Below, in pieces: positions 36,812 to 46,853 of a stretch of 64,000 nt of DNA. The stretch comes from Candidatus Baltobacteraceae bacterium (GTDB lineage Bacteria > Vulcanimicrobiota > Vulcanimicrobiia > Vulcanimicrobiales > Vulcanimicrobiaceae): positions 186,001 to 250,000 of the forward strand of contig DASXGW010000002.1 of NCBI GenBank assembly GCA_036488875.1, in the 5' to 3' direction. Under the pieces are notes generated by a model, which was not told where the DNA came from, ran no database searches, and worked only from the letters and a program-made list of their open reading frames with translations. A program made the translations under genes and the position numbers. The number at the start of each line of letters is the position of its first letter. The first letter of the stretch is position 1.

Positions 36812-39298
36812 ATGATCGGCGAACGGGCGCTCAAGCAGCTCGACGAGGTGCTCTCTCATTCGCCACTCGCGTTGGTCGCGATGAGCCGCGACTTTCGCTT
36901 GAGCTATTGGTCCGATCGGGCCGGGGAGCTGTTCGGATACTCCAAAGAAGAGGTCCTCGGAAAGCACCCCAGCGAGATGCAGTGGATCTATCCCGAGGAT
37001 TTGAGTTCGGTCCTGGATTTTCCGGGACGCGTGCGCAGCGAGCGTTTGTCGACGCTGGGTCTGGTCAGCCGCGCCACTCGTAAGGACGGCGAACTGCGAA
37101 CGTTTCGATGGACGACCGTCGCGGTTCAAGAAGATCCGTCGTACTGGCTGGTCTCGCTGGGTGAAGACATCACCGAACAGCTCCAGAACGAGGCGCGGCT
37201 GCGATCGCTATTTTCCTACAATCCCGATCCGGTCTTGGCGCTCGCGCTCGACGGCACCATCTCGGATTGCAACGATGCGGCGACGCGCGTTTCGGGAACC
37301 GCGCGCAAAGAGCTTCTGGGGCGGCACTACACGACGTTCCTTCCGCGGGCCGGGCGCGGCAAAGTGGAAAAAGCCTTCGCTCAAGCCGCCGCGGGTACGC
37401 CCGCCTCGCTTGCCTTGGGCATCGTCGGCGCCGAGGGCCGCAACCTCGACGTGCAGGGAACGATCATACCGCAGTATTCTGCGGGTCAGGTGGTCGGAAT
37501 CTACGCGGTCTTTCAGGACAAGACGGAGCGCCGCGCGGCCGAGCATCAAGCGCAGATGCAGCAAGATCGCATGCGCAATCTCTATTATATCGCGGCTAGC
37601 GGCGGCAATCCGGAATCGCGCATACGCGCGTCGCTGGAAATGGGCGTGCGCGCGTTCGGCCTACCCGCGGGCGCCGTCGTGTGCACGACGTTGGGACCGC
37701 CGGAGATCGCCGAGGTCTATCGCTCGCCGGGCGCGGCGGCCGTCAGCGACGATCGTCTCTTGGCCGCAGCGATCAACGCGGAGCAAACCGCGCTGCCCGG
37801 CACGCCCGTCGTCACCTTGCACGGCGTCGCAACGCTCGTCAACGTCGCCGGGGAGCGTTACGGCGTTCTGGTGTTTGCATCGCCAAGCGGCGCGCCGACC
37901 GAGTTCTCCGAGACCGACGCCGATCTTCTTGGATTAATCTCGACGCTTATCGGCGGCTCGATTGAAAGCGATCGCTCGCGCGCGCAGCTGCGTTCGCTGG
38001 CGTACTTCGACACGCTCACTGGGTTGCCCAACCGCGCCTTCCTCACGGAGAAGGTGCGCGACGCCATCGAAGTATCGCAGACGCGGCTCTCGCGAGCGGC
38101 ACTTCTTTATCTCGACCTCGACGGCTTCAAAGACGTCAACGACACGCTCGGACACGCGCGCGGAGATCGTTTGCTGCAGCTGGTCGCGCAGCGAATATCG
38201 AGCATCGTCGCCGATCGCGGCGTGACGGCACGCATGGGCGGCGACGAATTCGTCGTGCTTCTGCCCGAATGCGACTCGTCCGACGAAGTGCGCGATCTGG
38301 CCGAGCAGATCATCGCGAGCGTCGGCGAGCCGTTCGGTTTGGACGAGTACGAACACTTCATCTCGGCCAGCGTCGGGATCGCGCTCTACCCAGACGACGC
38401 CCGCGACGACCAAGCGCTCATCAAGAACGCCGATATCGCGATGTCGCGGGCCAAGGATCGAGGTCGAAACGGACTCTTCTTCTATAACCCAACGCTCGAA
38501 GCGCCGATTCACATGCGGCTCTCGCAAGAGAAGCTGCTTCGCCGCGCGCTGGACTTACAAGAGTTCGTGGTCTTCTATCAGCCGCAGCTGGATCTGCGTA
38601 ACGACCGGATTGTGAGCGTCGAGGCGCTGGTCCGGTGGAACCATCCCAAAACCGGCTTGATCGCGCCGTCGCACTTCATTCCCAGCGCCGAGATCTCCGG
38701 ACTCATCGTGCAGCTCGGCAACTGGGTCCTGGCGACGGCGGCACGACAGGTGCGTGCATGGCAGCCGAAACTCGGCCCCATCAGGCTTGCGGCGAATCTG
38801 TCGGCGCGCCAGTTCCACGATCGCGACCTCCGCCGGCATATCACCGAGATTCTTGCCGAGGCGGATCTGCCCGGCGAACTCTTCGAGGTCGAGATCACCG
38901 AGAGCGTCGCCATGGCGGATGCGGCGCAGACGGCCGACATCGTTCGCGACCTTTCCGAGAGCGGTATCCGCGTCGCGCTCGACGACTTCGGGACGGGCTA
39001 TTCGTCGCTGTCGTATCTGCGCAGCTTCGATATCGACGTACTGAAGGTCGACGGCTCGTTCGTTCGGGGCATCGGACGCTCCACCGGCGACGAGACGATC
39101 GTCAACACGGTCATCGGCATGGCCCACAGTCTCGATCTGGAGGTTATTGCAGAGGGCGTCGAAACGCGCGAGCAGCTGGCGTTTCTCGTGGCGCGCGGCT
39201 GCGATGCCGTACAAGGCTACGTGATCGCTCCGGCGTTGCCCGCAACCGAGTTCGAGAACTTCATCACCGCACGCCGCCAGCAGCAGAGCTCGGCATGA
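36812..39298 (+). CDS. PAS-PAS-GAF-like-GGDEF-EAL c-di-GMP protein
   Basis: An 828-residue soluble signalling protein. Two PAS domains occupy about residues 8-120 ([20 protein letters not shown]) and 125-240 ([19 protein letters not shown]), followed by a GAF-like segment (around residues 255-390). The GGDEF domain starts [13 protein letters not shown] and has an intact GGDEF core ([11 protein letters not shown]) but no upstream RxxD site. The EAL domain keeps [35 protein letters not shown] and AEGVET. Both activities are therefore possible. It starts 5 nt after hppD and overlaps the EgtB-like gene as ATGA. Confidence 0.95.
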   Translation: MIGERALKQLDEVLSHSPLALVAMSRDFRLSYWSDRAGELFGYSKEEVLGKHPSEMQWIYPEDLSSVLDFPGRVRSERLSTLGLVSRATRKDGELRTFRWTTVAVQEDPSYWLVSLGEDITEQLQNEARLRSLFSYNPDPVLALALDGTISDCNDAATRVSGTARKELLGRHYTTFLPRAGRGKVEKAFAQAAAGTPASLALGIVGAEGRNLDVQGTIIPQYSAGQVVGIYAVFQDKTERRAAEHQAQMQQDRMRNLYYIAASGGNPESRIRASLEMGVRAFGLPAGAVVCTTLGPPEIAEVYRSPGAAAVSDDRLLAAAINAEQTALPGTPVVTLHGVATLVNVAGERYGVLVFASPSGAPTEFSETDADLLGLISTLIGGSIESDRSRAQLRSLAYFDTLTGLPNRAFLTEKVRDAIEVSQTRLSRAALLYLDLDGFKDVNDTLGHARGDRLLQLVAQRISSIVADRGVTARMGGDEFVVLLPECDSSDEVRDLAEQIIASVGEPFGLDEYEHFISASVGIALYPDDARDDQALIKNADIAMSRAKDRGRNGLFFYNPTLEAPIHMRLSQEKLLRRALDLQEFVVFYQPQLDLRNDRIVSVEALVRWNHPKTGLIAPSHFIPSAEISGLIVQLGNWVLATAARQVRAWQPKLGPIRLAANLSARQFHDRDLRRHITEILAEADLPGELFEVEITESVAMADAAQTADIVRDLSESGIRVALDDFGTGYSSLSYLRSFDIDVLKVDGSFVRGIGRSTGDETIVNTVIGMAHSLDLEVIAEGVETREQLAFLVARGCDAVQGYVIAPALPATEFENFITARRQQQSSA

Positions 39299-40551
39299 TC
39301 GCCACGCTGGATCGCGAGAGGCTCGTGAGCTGGTACCGCCGCAATCGCCGGCGCTCGGCTCAGCTCTTTGATTTGGTGCGCGAGGAGGCATATCACGACC
39401 GGCCGATTCCGCTGCGGCATCCGTTCGTGTTTTACGACGGACACTTGCCGGCGTTCAGCTTCAATACCTTATGCGGACGCGGGCTGCAGGAACCGCCGGT
39501 CGATCCCGAGCTTCAGCGCCTGTTCGAGCGCGGTATCGATCCCGGGAGCGCGACCGACGCCAGGCGTCACGAGCGCGTGGATTGGCCGGCGGTCGACGAG
39601 GTTCACCGTTTCGCGGCGGAGTGCGACGCGCGCGTCGAGCGTGCGCTCGCCACGGCCGACATCGACCGGAACGATCGTCCGATGCTCGTACGCGCACAAG
39701 CGGCGTACACCATTCTCGAACACGAACAGATGCATCACGAGACGCTAACGTATATCATTCACCAGCTCGACCCGTCGCGCCGCCGCAGCATCGAACAGCA
39801 TCACGTCGATCGCGCCGCGCCGGCGCCCGCATTTTGCGACGTCGAAGCCGGCACGGCCACGCTCGGAACGACCCTGGACGACGTTGCGTTTGCGTGGGAT
39901 AACGAGCTTCCCGAACACACCGTCGACGTTGCCGCGTTTACGATCGCACGGTATCCGGTGACCAACGCCGATTGGCTGCGTTTTGTCGAGCAGGGCGGCT
40001 CGCGCCCGCATTTCTGGGTCGAACGCAGCGGTCAATGGTATCTCAGAACCTTCTACGAGGAGATTCCGCTGCCGCGCTCGTGGCCGGTGTACGTCACGCA
40101 CCGGCAAGCGCGAGCGTACGCGACGTGGACCGGCACGCGGCTTCCTACCGAGGCGGAGTTCCACCGTGCCGCATACGCCCTACCGGGCGGTGGCGAACGA
40201 GCGTTTCCCTGGGGCGAAGAGCGGCCGGAGCCGCAGCACGGCAACTTCGATTTCCAGCGATTCGACCCCGAACCCGTCGACGCTCACCCGGCCGGAGCGA
40301 GCGCCTGGGGAGTCCGCGATCTCATTGGAAACGGGTGGGAATGGACGTCGACGCCGTTCGCGCCGTTCGACGGTTTCGAAGCGATGGCGTCGTATCCGCA
40401 GTATTCCGCCGACTTCTTCGACGCAAAGCATTACGTCATGAAGGGCGCCTCGCCGGTCACTGCCCGCGAGCTCGTGCGCAGAAGCTTTCGGAACTGGTTC
40501 TACGACGATTATCCGTACATGTATGCAAAGTTCCGCTGCGTTAACTTTTAA
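39295..40551 (+). CDS. EgtB-like sulfoxide synthase (DinB-SUMF1 fusion)
   Basis: A 418-residue protein with an N-terminal DinB-type helical domain and a C-terminal formylglycine-generating-enzyme (SUMF1) fold. Three iron ligands are in place for EgtB-type enzymes: His50 in FYDGH and His143/His147 in EHEQMHHE (HxxxH). The C-terminal half has [41 protein letters not shown] and the ending [21 protein letters not shown]. Such enzymes join a thiol to a histidine betaine in ergothioneine or related thiol-histidine synthesis. No EgtD methyltransferase is nearby, so the substrate is uncertain. Start ATG 39295 overlaps the upstream stop. Confidence 0.85.
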   Translation: MIATLDRERLVSWYRRNRRRSAQLFDLVREEAYHDRPIPLRHPFVFYDGHLPAFSFNTLCGRGLQEPPVDPELQRLFERGIDPGSATDARRHERVDWPAVDEVHRFAAECDARVERALATADIDRNDRPMLVRAQAAYTILEHEQMHHETLTYIIHQLDPSRRRSIEQHHVDRAAPAPAFCDVEAGTATLGTTLDDVAFAWDNELPEHTVDVAAFTIARYPVTNADWLRFVEQGGSRPHFWVERSGQWYLRTFYEEIPLPRSWPVYVTHRQARAYATWTGTRLPTEAEFHRAAYALPGGGERAFPWGEERPEPQHGNFDFQRFDPEPVDAHPAGASAWGVRDLIGNGWEWTSTPFAPFDGFEAMASYPQYSADFFDAKHYVMKGASPVTARELVRRSFRNWFYDDYPYMYAKFRCVNF

Positions 40552-40560
40552 GCGCAGGGC

Positions 40561-41949
40561 ATGAGTTCGCACGCCACCGCAGCGAATGCTATCGCGGTGC
40601 CGCGCGTTTTTTTATTTTTGAGCATCGTCGCTACGCTTGCTTTGGCTAGCTGCACGGGCGGATCGCAGCCGTCGCTGCGGCTGGTACCCGCGCCCGCGAC
40701 CAACCCGGCTTCGTCACCCGTGGTCGGGAACTACATCAAGCACGTCATCATCATCGTCCAAGAGAACCGCAGTTTCGATAATCTGTTCGCAGGCTTTCCC
40801 GGAGCCGATGCCCCGATGTTCGGTTACGACCTCAAGCATCGCAGAATACCGCTGCAAACCGTCGACTTCATACCGCTGGTTAACCTCGATCACGACTTCC
40901 AACCGGCGGTGCGCGCCTGGAACCACGGAAAGATGAACGGCTTTAACGGCACCGTATCGGGGCTTCCCAACGACTACCCGTACGCGCATCTGCGACGCAG
41001 CGAGATCTTACCGTATTGGGATCTGGCGCAGCACTACGTGCTTGCCGATCACATGTTTCCGACCGAGTTCGGTCCGAGCTTTACCGGGCACTTGTCTTTG
41101 ATCGCCGGAACCACGAGCTTGAGTCCTACCAAAGCGCTGGCGGACAATCCAATAGGCGGCCCGTGGGGGTGCGACGCGGCACCGGGAACGATTACGTTCA
41201 CCGTCAATCTCGCACGCGTCATCAAAACCGGCCCGTTTCCGTGCTTTACGCAGTTTCACACGATGGCCGACGTTCTCGATGCCGGGAGGCTCGCGTGGAA
41301 ATACTACGCGCCCGCGATTGACGCGGATAAAGGCGGCGTGTTGTGGTCCTCGTTCGACACGATTCACGCGGTGCGCTACGGCGCCGACTGGAGCGCAGAC
41401 ATGAGTTCCCCGCAAACCAACGTGCTCGCGGACGCTAAGAACGGAAAACTGCCCAACGTCGGCTGGGTGATCCCCGACTGGACCTGGTCGGATCATCCGT
41501 CGTCGGGCAGCGATTTGGGACCGTCGTGGGTGGCCGCAGTCGTCAACGCGATCGGCAACGGGCCGGAGTGGAAGTCGACCGCGATCGTCATCGTGTGGGA
41601 CGATTGGGGCGGCTGGTACGATAACGTGCCGCCGCCGAAGCTTCACGATTTCCGTGGGCCCGGTATCCGCGTCGGCTGCATCATCATTTCGCCGTACGCG
41701 AAACCGCACTACGTCGACCACACGCAGTACGAGTTCGGCAGCATTTTGCGCTTTGCCGAAGAGGCGTTCGGTCTGCCGACGATCGGGCCGGAGTCCGCGG
41801 GATACACGGACGCGCGAGCGAGGAGCCTCGACAACGCTTTCGACTTCACGCAGGCGCCGCGCCCGTTCACGACGATCCCGGCAAAATACCCACCCAGTAC
41901 CTTCCTGCTACAAAAGCCCTCCGGGCGGCCGCCGGACACCGATCTCTAG
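40561..41949 (+). CDS. lipoprotein phosphoesterase (phospholipase C / acid phosphatase family)
   Basis: A 462-residue exported protein with a lipobox LASC near residue 31 after a hydrophobic stretch. The catalytic domain opens with HVIIIVQENRSFDNLFAGFP, the signature of the bacterial phosphoesterase/phospholipase C family (Glu-Asn-Arg-Ser-Phe-Asp), and continues with FPTEFGPSFTGHLSLIAGTTS, VIVWDDWGGWYDNVPPP and RVGCIIISPYAKPHYVDHTQYEFGSIL (core ISPYAKPHYVDHTQYE). Substrate is not clear. It lies directly downstream of the EgtB-like gene. Confidence 0.92.
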   Translation: MSSHATAANAIAVPRVFLFLSIVATLALASCTGGSQPSLRLVPAPATNPASSPVVGNYIKHVIIIVQENRSFDNLFAGFPGADAPMFGYDLKHRRIPLQTVDFIPLVNLDHDFQPAVRAWNHGKMNGFNGTVSGLPNDYPYAHLRRSEILPYWDLAQHYVLADHMFPTEFGPSFTGHLSLIAGTTSLSPTKALADNPIGGPWGCDAAPGTITFTVNLARVIKTGPFPCFTQFHTMADVLDAGRLAWKYYAPAIDADKGGVLWSSFDTIHAVRYGADWSADMSSPQTNVLADAKNGKLPNVGWVIPDWTWSDHPSSGSDLGPSWVAAVVNAIGNGPEWKSTAIVIVWDDWGGWYDNVPPPKLHDFRGPGIRVGCIIISPYAKPHYVDHTQYEFGSILRFAEEAFGLPTIGPESAGYTDARARSLDNAFDFTQAPRPFTTIPAKYPPSTFLLQKPSGRPPDTDL

Positions 41950-41981
41950 GGACGTTCGCAAGCAGGTCGAAGCGCCCCACC

Positions 41982-43592
41982 ATGAATCTTTTGCGCCTTG
42001 CCGTCGCTACGGCGGCTGCGTTCGCATTGTTCGCGTGTTCGAAGGCCGGCGTGACGTCCGCGCCGAGCGATACGCTTCGCGTCGTACTTAACATCAATCC
42101 CACCCAGCTCAATCCCATTCTCGAGCAAAACACGATCGAAGAGTTTGTCGATGGGCTGATGTTCAACATGTTGGTCTCACAAGACGCGCAGCACCATCAA
42201 ATCCCGGATTTGGCTGCTGTCGTGCCCACGACGGCCAACGGCGGGATTAGCAAAGACGGTCTCACGCTGACGTATCGTCTTCGTCACGGCGTCAAGTGGC
42301 ACGATGGTACCCCGTTCACCAGCAAGGACGTGAAGTTTACGTGGCAAGCCGTCATGAACCCCGCGAACAACGTCCTGTCGCGCCGCGGATACGACGAGGT
42401 GGCGTCGGTCGACACGCCCGACGACTACACCGTCGTGTTTCACATGAAGAAAATCTTCGCGCCCGCAATCGATACGATCTTTGGCGAGAGTGACACGCCG
42501 TACTACATCCTTCCGGCGCACTTGCTGGCGAAGTATTCCAATCTCAATCAGATTCCGTTCAACTCGGCACCGGTCGGGACTGGTCCCTATAAGTTCGCGC
42601 GCTGGGAACGCGGCGATCGCATTGTTTTGACCGCCAATCCCAACTACTTTAAAGGCGCTCCGAGGATCAAGCAGCTGATCTTGCCGATCATCCTCGACGA
42701 CAACACGGAGGTCGCCCAGCTTCGCTCCCACGAAGTGGACGTCACCATCGAGATTCCGTCTACCGCGTATCGTGACTTGCAGAGTGATTCCGGCATCGTA
42801 CGACAGCTTGCCGACGCGCCATACTTTGCCGCGATTGAGTTCAATACGAGTCGGCCGCCGCTCGACGACGTGCGCGTACGGCGCGCGCTGGTGATGGGCT
42901 TAGACCGGTTCGGAATCACTCGCGACGACTCGTACGGCACCGCGATCGTGGCAACGGCAGACCTTGCACCCTTCTACTGGGCGTTTGACAAAGCGCTGCG
43001 CCCGACGCCGTACGACCCGGCTGCAGCAAAGGCGCTGCTCGACACCTCGGGATGGCGCACCGGAACCGATGGAATCCGGACCCGGGACGGACGGCGGCTC
43101 TCCCTGCAGCTCGTCTACGGCCAGGGAAACTCGCTCTCGCGCGTCGTCGGGACGCAACTGCAGCAGATGTACAAGACAATCGGGGTCGACGTATCGATCA
43201 AAACGTACGACTACGCCACGCTCTACGCGACGGCCGAAACCGGCGGAATCCTCAATAGCGGAAAGTTCGACTTGGCTTTGTATCCTTGGATTTCCGGTGC
43301 CGATCCGGACAATTCTTCGCAGTGGACGTGCGCCGCGATTCCTCCCGCCGGTAACAACGTGTCGCGTTACTGTTCGCCCGAAATGGACGCAGCCCAACGC
43401 TTGGCGCTCTCGACCTTCGACCGAGCGACGCGTGCGAAAGCGTACGCAACGATTGAATCGCTGCTCCTGCGCGACGCGCCGGCCGCGTTTATCTATTACC
43501 GGCGTACGCCCTACGCGCACGTCCCAGAGCTTCAAAACTTCTCACCCAACGGAATTACCGAAGGCTGGAACGCCCAAGAGTGGAACCGTTAG
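41982..43592 (+). CDS. ABC-transporter peptide/solute-binding lipoprotein
   Basis: A 536-residue family 5 extracellular solute-binding protein (DppA/OppA-like). Signal peptide with lipobox LFAC near residue 19, then the family opening LRVVLNINPTQLNPILEQN, TYRLRHGVKWHDGTPFTSKDVKFTW (core WHDGTPFTSKDV) and the conserved RRALVMGLDR segment. No permease or ATPase genes are adjacent, so it may pair with a transporter encoded elsewhere. Confidence 0.95.
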   Translation: MNLLRLAVATAAAFALFACSKAGVTSAPSDTLRVVLNINPTQLNPILEQNTIEEFVDGLMFNMLVSQDAQHHQIPDLAAVVPTTANGGISKDGLTLTYRLRHGVKWHDGTPFTSKDVKFTWQAVMNPANNVLSRRGYDEVASVDTPDDYTVVFHMKKIFAPAIDTIFGESDTPYYILPAHLLAKYSNLNQIPFNSAPVGTGPYKFARWERGDRIVLTANPNYFKGAPRIKQLILPIILDDNTEVAQLRSHEVDVTIEIPSTAYRDLQSDSGIVRQLADAPYFAAIEFNTSRPPLDDVRVRRALVMGLDRFGITRDDSYGTAIVATADLAPFYWAFDKALRPTPYDPAAAKALLDTSGWRTGTDGIRTRDGRRLSLQLVYGQGNSLSRVVGTQLQQMYKTIGVDVSIKTYDYATLYATAETGGILNSGKFDLALYPWISGADPDNSSQWTCAAIPPAGNNVSRYCSPEMDAAQRLALSTFDRATRAKAYATIESLLLRDAPAAFIYYRRTPYAHVPELQNFSPNGITEGWNAQEWNR

Positions 43593-43618
43593 ATCCCCAT
43601 CCAAAGGAGAAACCCTCA

Positions 43619-45091
43619 GTGACTAGCACGGCCGCGACCCCCGCTACTACCGCAAGGAAGGTCCCAGTTACGGTCGCCTACGGCGACGGCATCGGCCCCG
43701 AGATCATGGAGGCGACCCTGCGCATGATCACCGAGGGCGGCGCCCGGGTCGAACTCGAGCCGATCGAAATCGGCGAGTCGATCTACAACAAGGGCATCTC
43801 CAACGGTATCGAACCCTCGTCGTGGGACTCGTTACGCCGTACGCGCGTCTTCTTAAAGGCGCCGATCACCACGCCGCAGGGCGGCGGATTCAAGAGTCTC
43901 AACGTGACGGTTCGCAAAACGCTCGGCATGTATGCGAACGTTAGGCCGTGCGCGTCGCTGCACCCATATGTGTCGACCAAGCACCCGAACATGGATATCG
44001 TCATCGTTCGCGAGAACGAGGAAGACGTCTACGGCGGCATCGAGCATCGCCAGACCAATCAGGTCGCGCAATGTCTCAAGCTGATTTCGAGGCCGGGGAG
44101 CAAGCGGATCATCCGGTACGCTTTCGAGTACGCGCGGGCCAACAAACGCCAAAAAGTCACGTGCTTCACCAAAGACAACATCATGAAGATCACGGACGGC
44201 CTGTTCCACCGGACGTTTGAAGAGATCGCCCTCGAATATCCCGACATCGAGCACGAGCACTGGATCGTCGACATCGGCGCGGCGAAGATGGCCGATACGC
44301 CCGAAGCATTCGACGTCATCGTGATGCCCAACTTATACGGCGACGTGCTCTCGGACGTCGCCGCGCAGATCACCGGTTCGGTTGGTCTGGCCGGGTCGGC
44401 GAACATCGGCGATCACTGCTCGATGTTCGAAGCGATTCACGGCTCCGCGCCGCGCCGCGCCGGACAGAACCTTGCCAATCCCTCGGGCCTCATGCACGGT
44501 GCGCTGCTGATGCTCGTCCATATCGGCCAAGCCGAGGCCGCCGAACGCGTGCATAACGCATGGCTCACGACGATCGAGGAAGGCATTCACACCTACGATA
44601 TCTATAAGGAAGGCGTCTCCAAGCAAAAAGTCGGTACGCGTGAGTTTGCCGATGCGGTGATCGCGCGTTTGGGACAGAAGCCGCACACCCTCAAGGCGGC
44701 CGAGTACGACCCCAACGTCCAGATGAATCTCGCGATTCGTCCCGCCGGCAAGCCCCCGATGAAAGTGCGCGCGGGAGTCGATCTCTTCATCGATCGCCGC
44801 GACGGCAATCCGGACATGATCGCCGACCTGATGCAGAAGTTCAACGTTCCTGGAACCAAACTCACCGTTATCAGCAACCGCGGAACGAAAGTGTGGCCCA
44901 ACGGAAACCCGGATACCTACTGGAGCGATCACTGGTCGTGTCGCTTCGAAGGCGAGGGCGAGCTTTTTACCGCCGAGCACGTCGTTAAACTCCTCGAAGC
45001 GGCCGACCGCGCCGGCTTCGACGTCATCAAGACCGAGGGACTCTATACGTTCAACGGCGAGCGCGGTTATTCGCTCGCACAAGGAGAGTGA
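43619..45091 (+). CDS. icd: isocitrate dehydrogenase, long form with extra C-terminal domain
   Basis: TCA-cycle enzyme oxidising isocitrate to 2-oxoglutarate. The 490 residues start at a GTG (43619) 8 nt after AGGAGA. The catalytic core has VAYGDGIGPEIMEATL, KAPITTPQGGGFKSLNVTVRKTL, VIVRENEEDVYGGIEH, MPNLYGDVLSDVAAQI and EAIHGSAPRRAGQN. After about residue 345 a roughly 140-residue extra domain follows (MKVRAGVDLFIDRR to FNGERGYSLAQGE), as in Thermus thermophilus IDH and related enzymes. Coenzyme is probably NADP, which is not proven by reading. Confidence 0.94.
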   Translation: MTSTAATPATTARKVPVTVAYGDGIGPEIMEATLRMITEGGARVELEPIEIGESIYNKGISNGIEPSSWDSLRRTRVFLKAPITTPQGGGFKSLNVTVRKTLGMYANVRPCASLHPYVSTKHPNMDIVIVRENEEDVYGGIEHRQTNQVAQCLKLISRPGSKRIIRYAFEYARANKRQKVTCFTKDNIMKITDGLFHRTFEEIALEYPDIEHEHWIVDIGAAKMADTPEAFDVIVMPNLYGDVLSDVAAQITGSVGLAGSANIGDHCSMFEAIHGSAPRRAGQNLANPSGLMHGALLMLVHIGQAEAAERVHNAWLTTIEEGIHTYDIYKEGVSKQKVGTREFADAVIARLGQKPHTLKAAEYDPNVQMNLAIRPAGKPPMKVRAGVDLFIDRRDGNPDMIADLMQKFNVPGTKLTVISNRGTKVWPNGNPDTYWSDHWSCRFEGEGELFTAEHVVKLLEAADRAGFDVIKTEGLYTFNGERGYSLAQGE

Positions 45092-45095
45092 TTCG

Positions 45096-45500
45096 ATGAG
45101 CGACACGCCGCACGAGCTTACGGTTCGCCGCCGAGATATGGTGAAGTTCTCGATCTCCTTCTCGGAGGCGATTCCGGCGACGTGGGAAGACCTGCAAATC
45201 GTGTTCACCGGAGCCGGCGGCACGAGCGGACGTCTTTCCAAGTTCGCCAAGCGAGCCGACACGGAGATCGCGGTCGCTCCGGACGGCACCGCGACGTACT
45301 CGTTCACGTTCACGATTGAAAACATGGATCCGCTGGGCGCCTTTACGTTGAATGAAGGCGCCATCAAACTGCGCGACGGGTTTCTCGTGCGCTACAAGCC
45401 GGAGTTCAAGGGGTCCAACGAAACGTTTTCGCTGACGGTCGTCGACACGCCGGAGCGCATGGTCGCCGTCGACGCGACCACGCTGGGTATCGTCTCCTGA
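45096..45500 (+). CDS. small protein, unknown function
   Basis: A 134-residue, beta-rich-looking soluble protein (KFSISFSEAIPATWEDL, TYSFTFTIENMDPLGAF) with no signal peptide and no recognised family. It starts 4 nt after icd with AAGGAG before the ATG, so it is likely co-transcribed with icd. Its stop overlaps the proposed CTG start of the next gene (CTGA). Confidence 0.65.
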   Translation: MSDTPHELTVRRRDMVKFSISFSEAIPATWEDLQIVFTGAGGTSGRLSKFAKRADTEIAVAPDGTATYSFTFTIENMDPLGAFTLNEGAIKLRDGFLVRYKPEFKGSNETFSLTVVDTPERMVAVDATTLGIVS

Positions 45501-46015
45501 TTTTCCCACTGTTGCTGTCGGTCGTTAGCGTCGTGGCCGTCGATAGCGACGCCCGTGCCGTGTACGTGGGCGAGTGGCGCGGCACCGGCACGTTCTACTC
45601 AACGCCGTACAGCACGGCCGGTGCGTCGAGCGGACATACGATCTGCACGTGGGCTGAGGAAACGACCTATCTCGTCTGCCGGCAGGACTTCACCGGACCC
45701 AAGGGTCCGGGCCGCGGCCTTTCGATTTTTACGCGAACCGGATCGACCTATCGGTTTACGGGCGTCGACCCCGACGGTAAACAGCGCAATGTCGACCTCG
45801 TGGTCACGAACGCGGGCGACGTCATCTGGAACTCCAGCTTTACCGATCGCGACGGAAAGCACGTGACGATGCGGACGGTCAACACGTTTCCCTCGCCCGG
45901 CGTGGAAGACTGGCGCACGGAGTATTCGCTGGATGCGGGCAAGACCTGGACTGCAATGGCCAAGGGCGTGATGCGCCGCATGCCGCCCGATGCGAATAGT
46001 CAGCCTACTCCCTAG
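45497..46015 (+). CDS. exported DUF1579-like protein, possible CTG start
   Basis: About 172 residues. From CTG at 45497 the N-terminus MIFPLLLSVVSVVAVDSDARA is a good signal peptide; from TTG at 45512 it is shorter. The mature part resembles small lipocalin-like domains of the DUF1579 type: VYVGEWRGTGTFYSTPY, TTYLVCRQDF, NVDLVVTNAGDVIWNSSF, EYSLDAGKTWTAMAKGVMRR. Function unknown. Its 3' end overlaps the BtuF-like gene by 26 nt. Confidence 0.65.
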   Translation: MIFPLLLSVVSVVAVDSDARAVYVGEWRGTGTFYSTPYSTAGASSGHTICTWAEETTYLVCRQDFTGPKGPGRGLSIFTRTGSTYRFTGVDPDGKQRNVDLVVTNAGDVIWNSSFTDRDGKHVTMRTVNTFPSPGVEDWRTEYSLDAGKTWTAMAKGVMRRMPPDANSQPTP

Positions 46016-46853
46016 CGCGACCGAAATTCTCTATGCGATCGGCGCCGGCGACGAACTCGCGGGCGTCACGCACGAATGCGACTTTCCACCCGAGGCACTC
46101 GCGCTTCCGAAACTCACCTCGTCGGCTTTGCCGCACGCAGCGAACGCCGGCGAGATCGACCGGCACGTGCGGCGCAGTCTGCACGCGGGCTCGAGCTTGT
46201 ATCACCTCGACGCGGAACTGTTGGAACGTCTGGCACCCGATCTCATCGTCACGCAAGAGCTCTGCGCCGTCTGCGCCGTGTCGTACGACATCGTCGACCG
46301 GGCCGCCAAACGGCTGCGCGGCGATCCACGCATCGTCTCGCTCGAACCGTCGTCGCTCGACGACGTCTTTGCGACGATCGGGTTTCTCGGCGAGGTGACG
46401 GGCCATCGCGACGAGGCGCGGCATGTCGAGCAAACCTTGCGCGCAAGCTTCGCGACCTTGCACCGGCGTACGCAACGGGCAGAACCGCCGCGCGTGCTCG
46501 TGCTGGAGTGGACCGATCCGCCCATGAGCGGCGGCCATTGGACGCCCGAGCTGGTCGAGCACGCCGGCGCCAGGCCGATCCTCGCACACCCACACGCAAA
46601 CTCGCAGACGCTGGAATGGGACGCGATCGCAGGAGCCGATCCCGACGCGGTGATCGTGGTGCCGTGCGGATTCGATCTCGAGAAGACGCACACCGCGACG
46701 GCGGAACTCGAAGCGATACCACAGTGGCGCGAGCTGCGCGCGCGGCGCGAGGCTCGCGTACTGCTGATGGACGGAAACGCGTACGTCAATCGGCCCGGAC
46801 CGCGTCTGTTCGACTCGGCGCGCATTATGGCGGAACTGTTGGGCCATCTCTAA
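45990..46853 (+). CDS. BtuF-like metal/cobalamin-binding protein without signal peptide
   Basis: A 287-residue helical-backbone metal receptor protein similar to BtuF and siderophore-binding proteins: MRIVSLLPSATEILYAIGAGDELAGVTHECDFP, VTQELCAVCAVS, VLVLEWTDPPMSGGHWTPELVEHAG (cores LLPSATEILYAIG and SGGHWTPELVE), and AYVNRPGPRLFDSA. It begins directly with the first strand, so it appears cytoplasmic, like the stand-alone ABC-type substrate-binding homologues common in B12-using bacteria. The 3' end overlaps the convergent histidine phosphatase by 29 nt. Confidence 0.9.
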   Translation: MRIVSLLPSATEILYAIGAGDELAGVTHECDFPPEALALPKLTSSALPHAANAGEIDRHVRRSLHAGSSLYHLDAELLERLAPDLIVTQELCAVCAVSYDIVDRAAKRLRGDPRIVSLEPSSLDDVFATIGFLGEVTGHRDEARHVEQTLRASFATLHRRTQRAEPPRVLVLEWTDPPMSGGHWTPELVEHAGARPILAHPHANSQTLEWDAIAGADPDAVIVVPCGFDLEKTHTATAELEAIPQWRELRARREARVLLMDGNAYVNRPGPRLFDSARIMAELLGHL

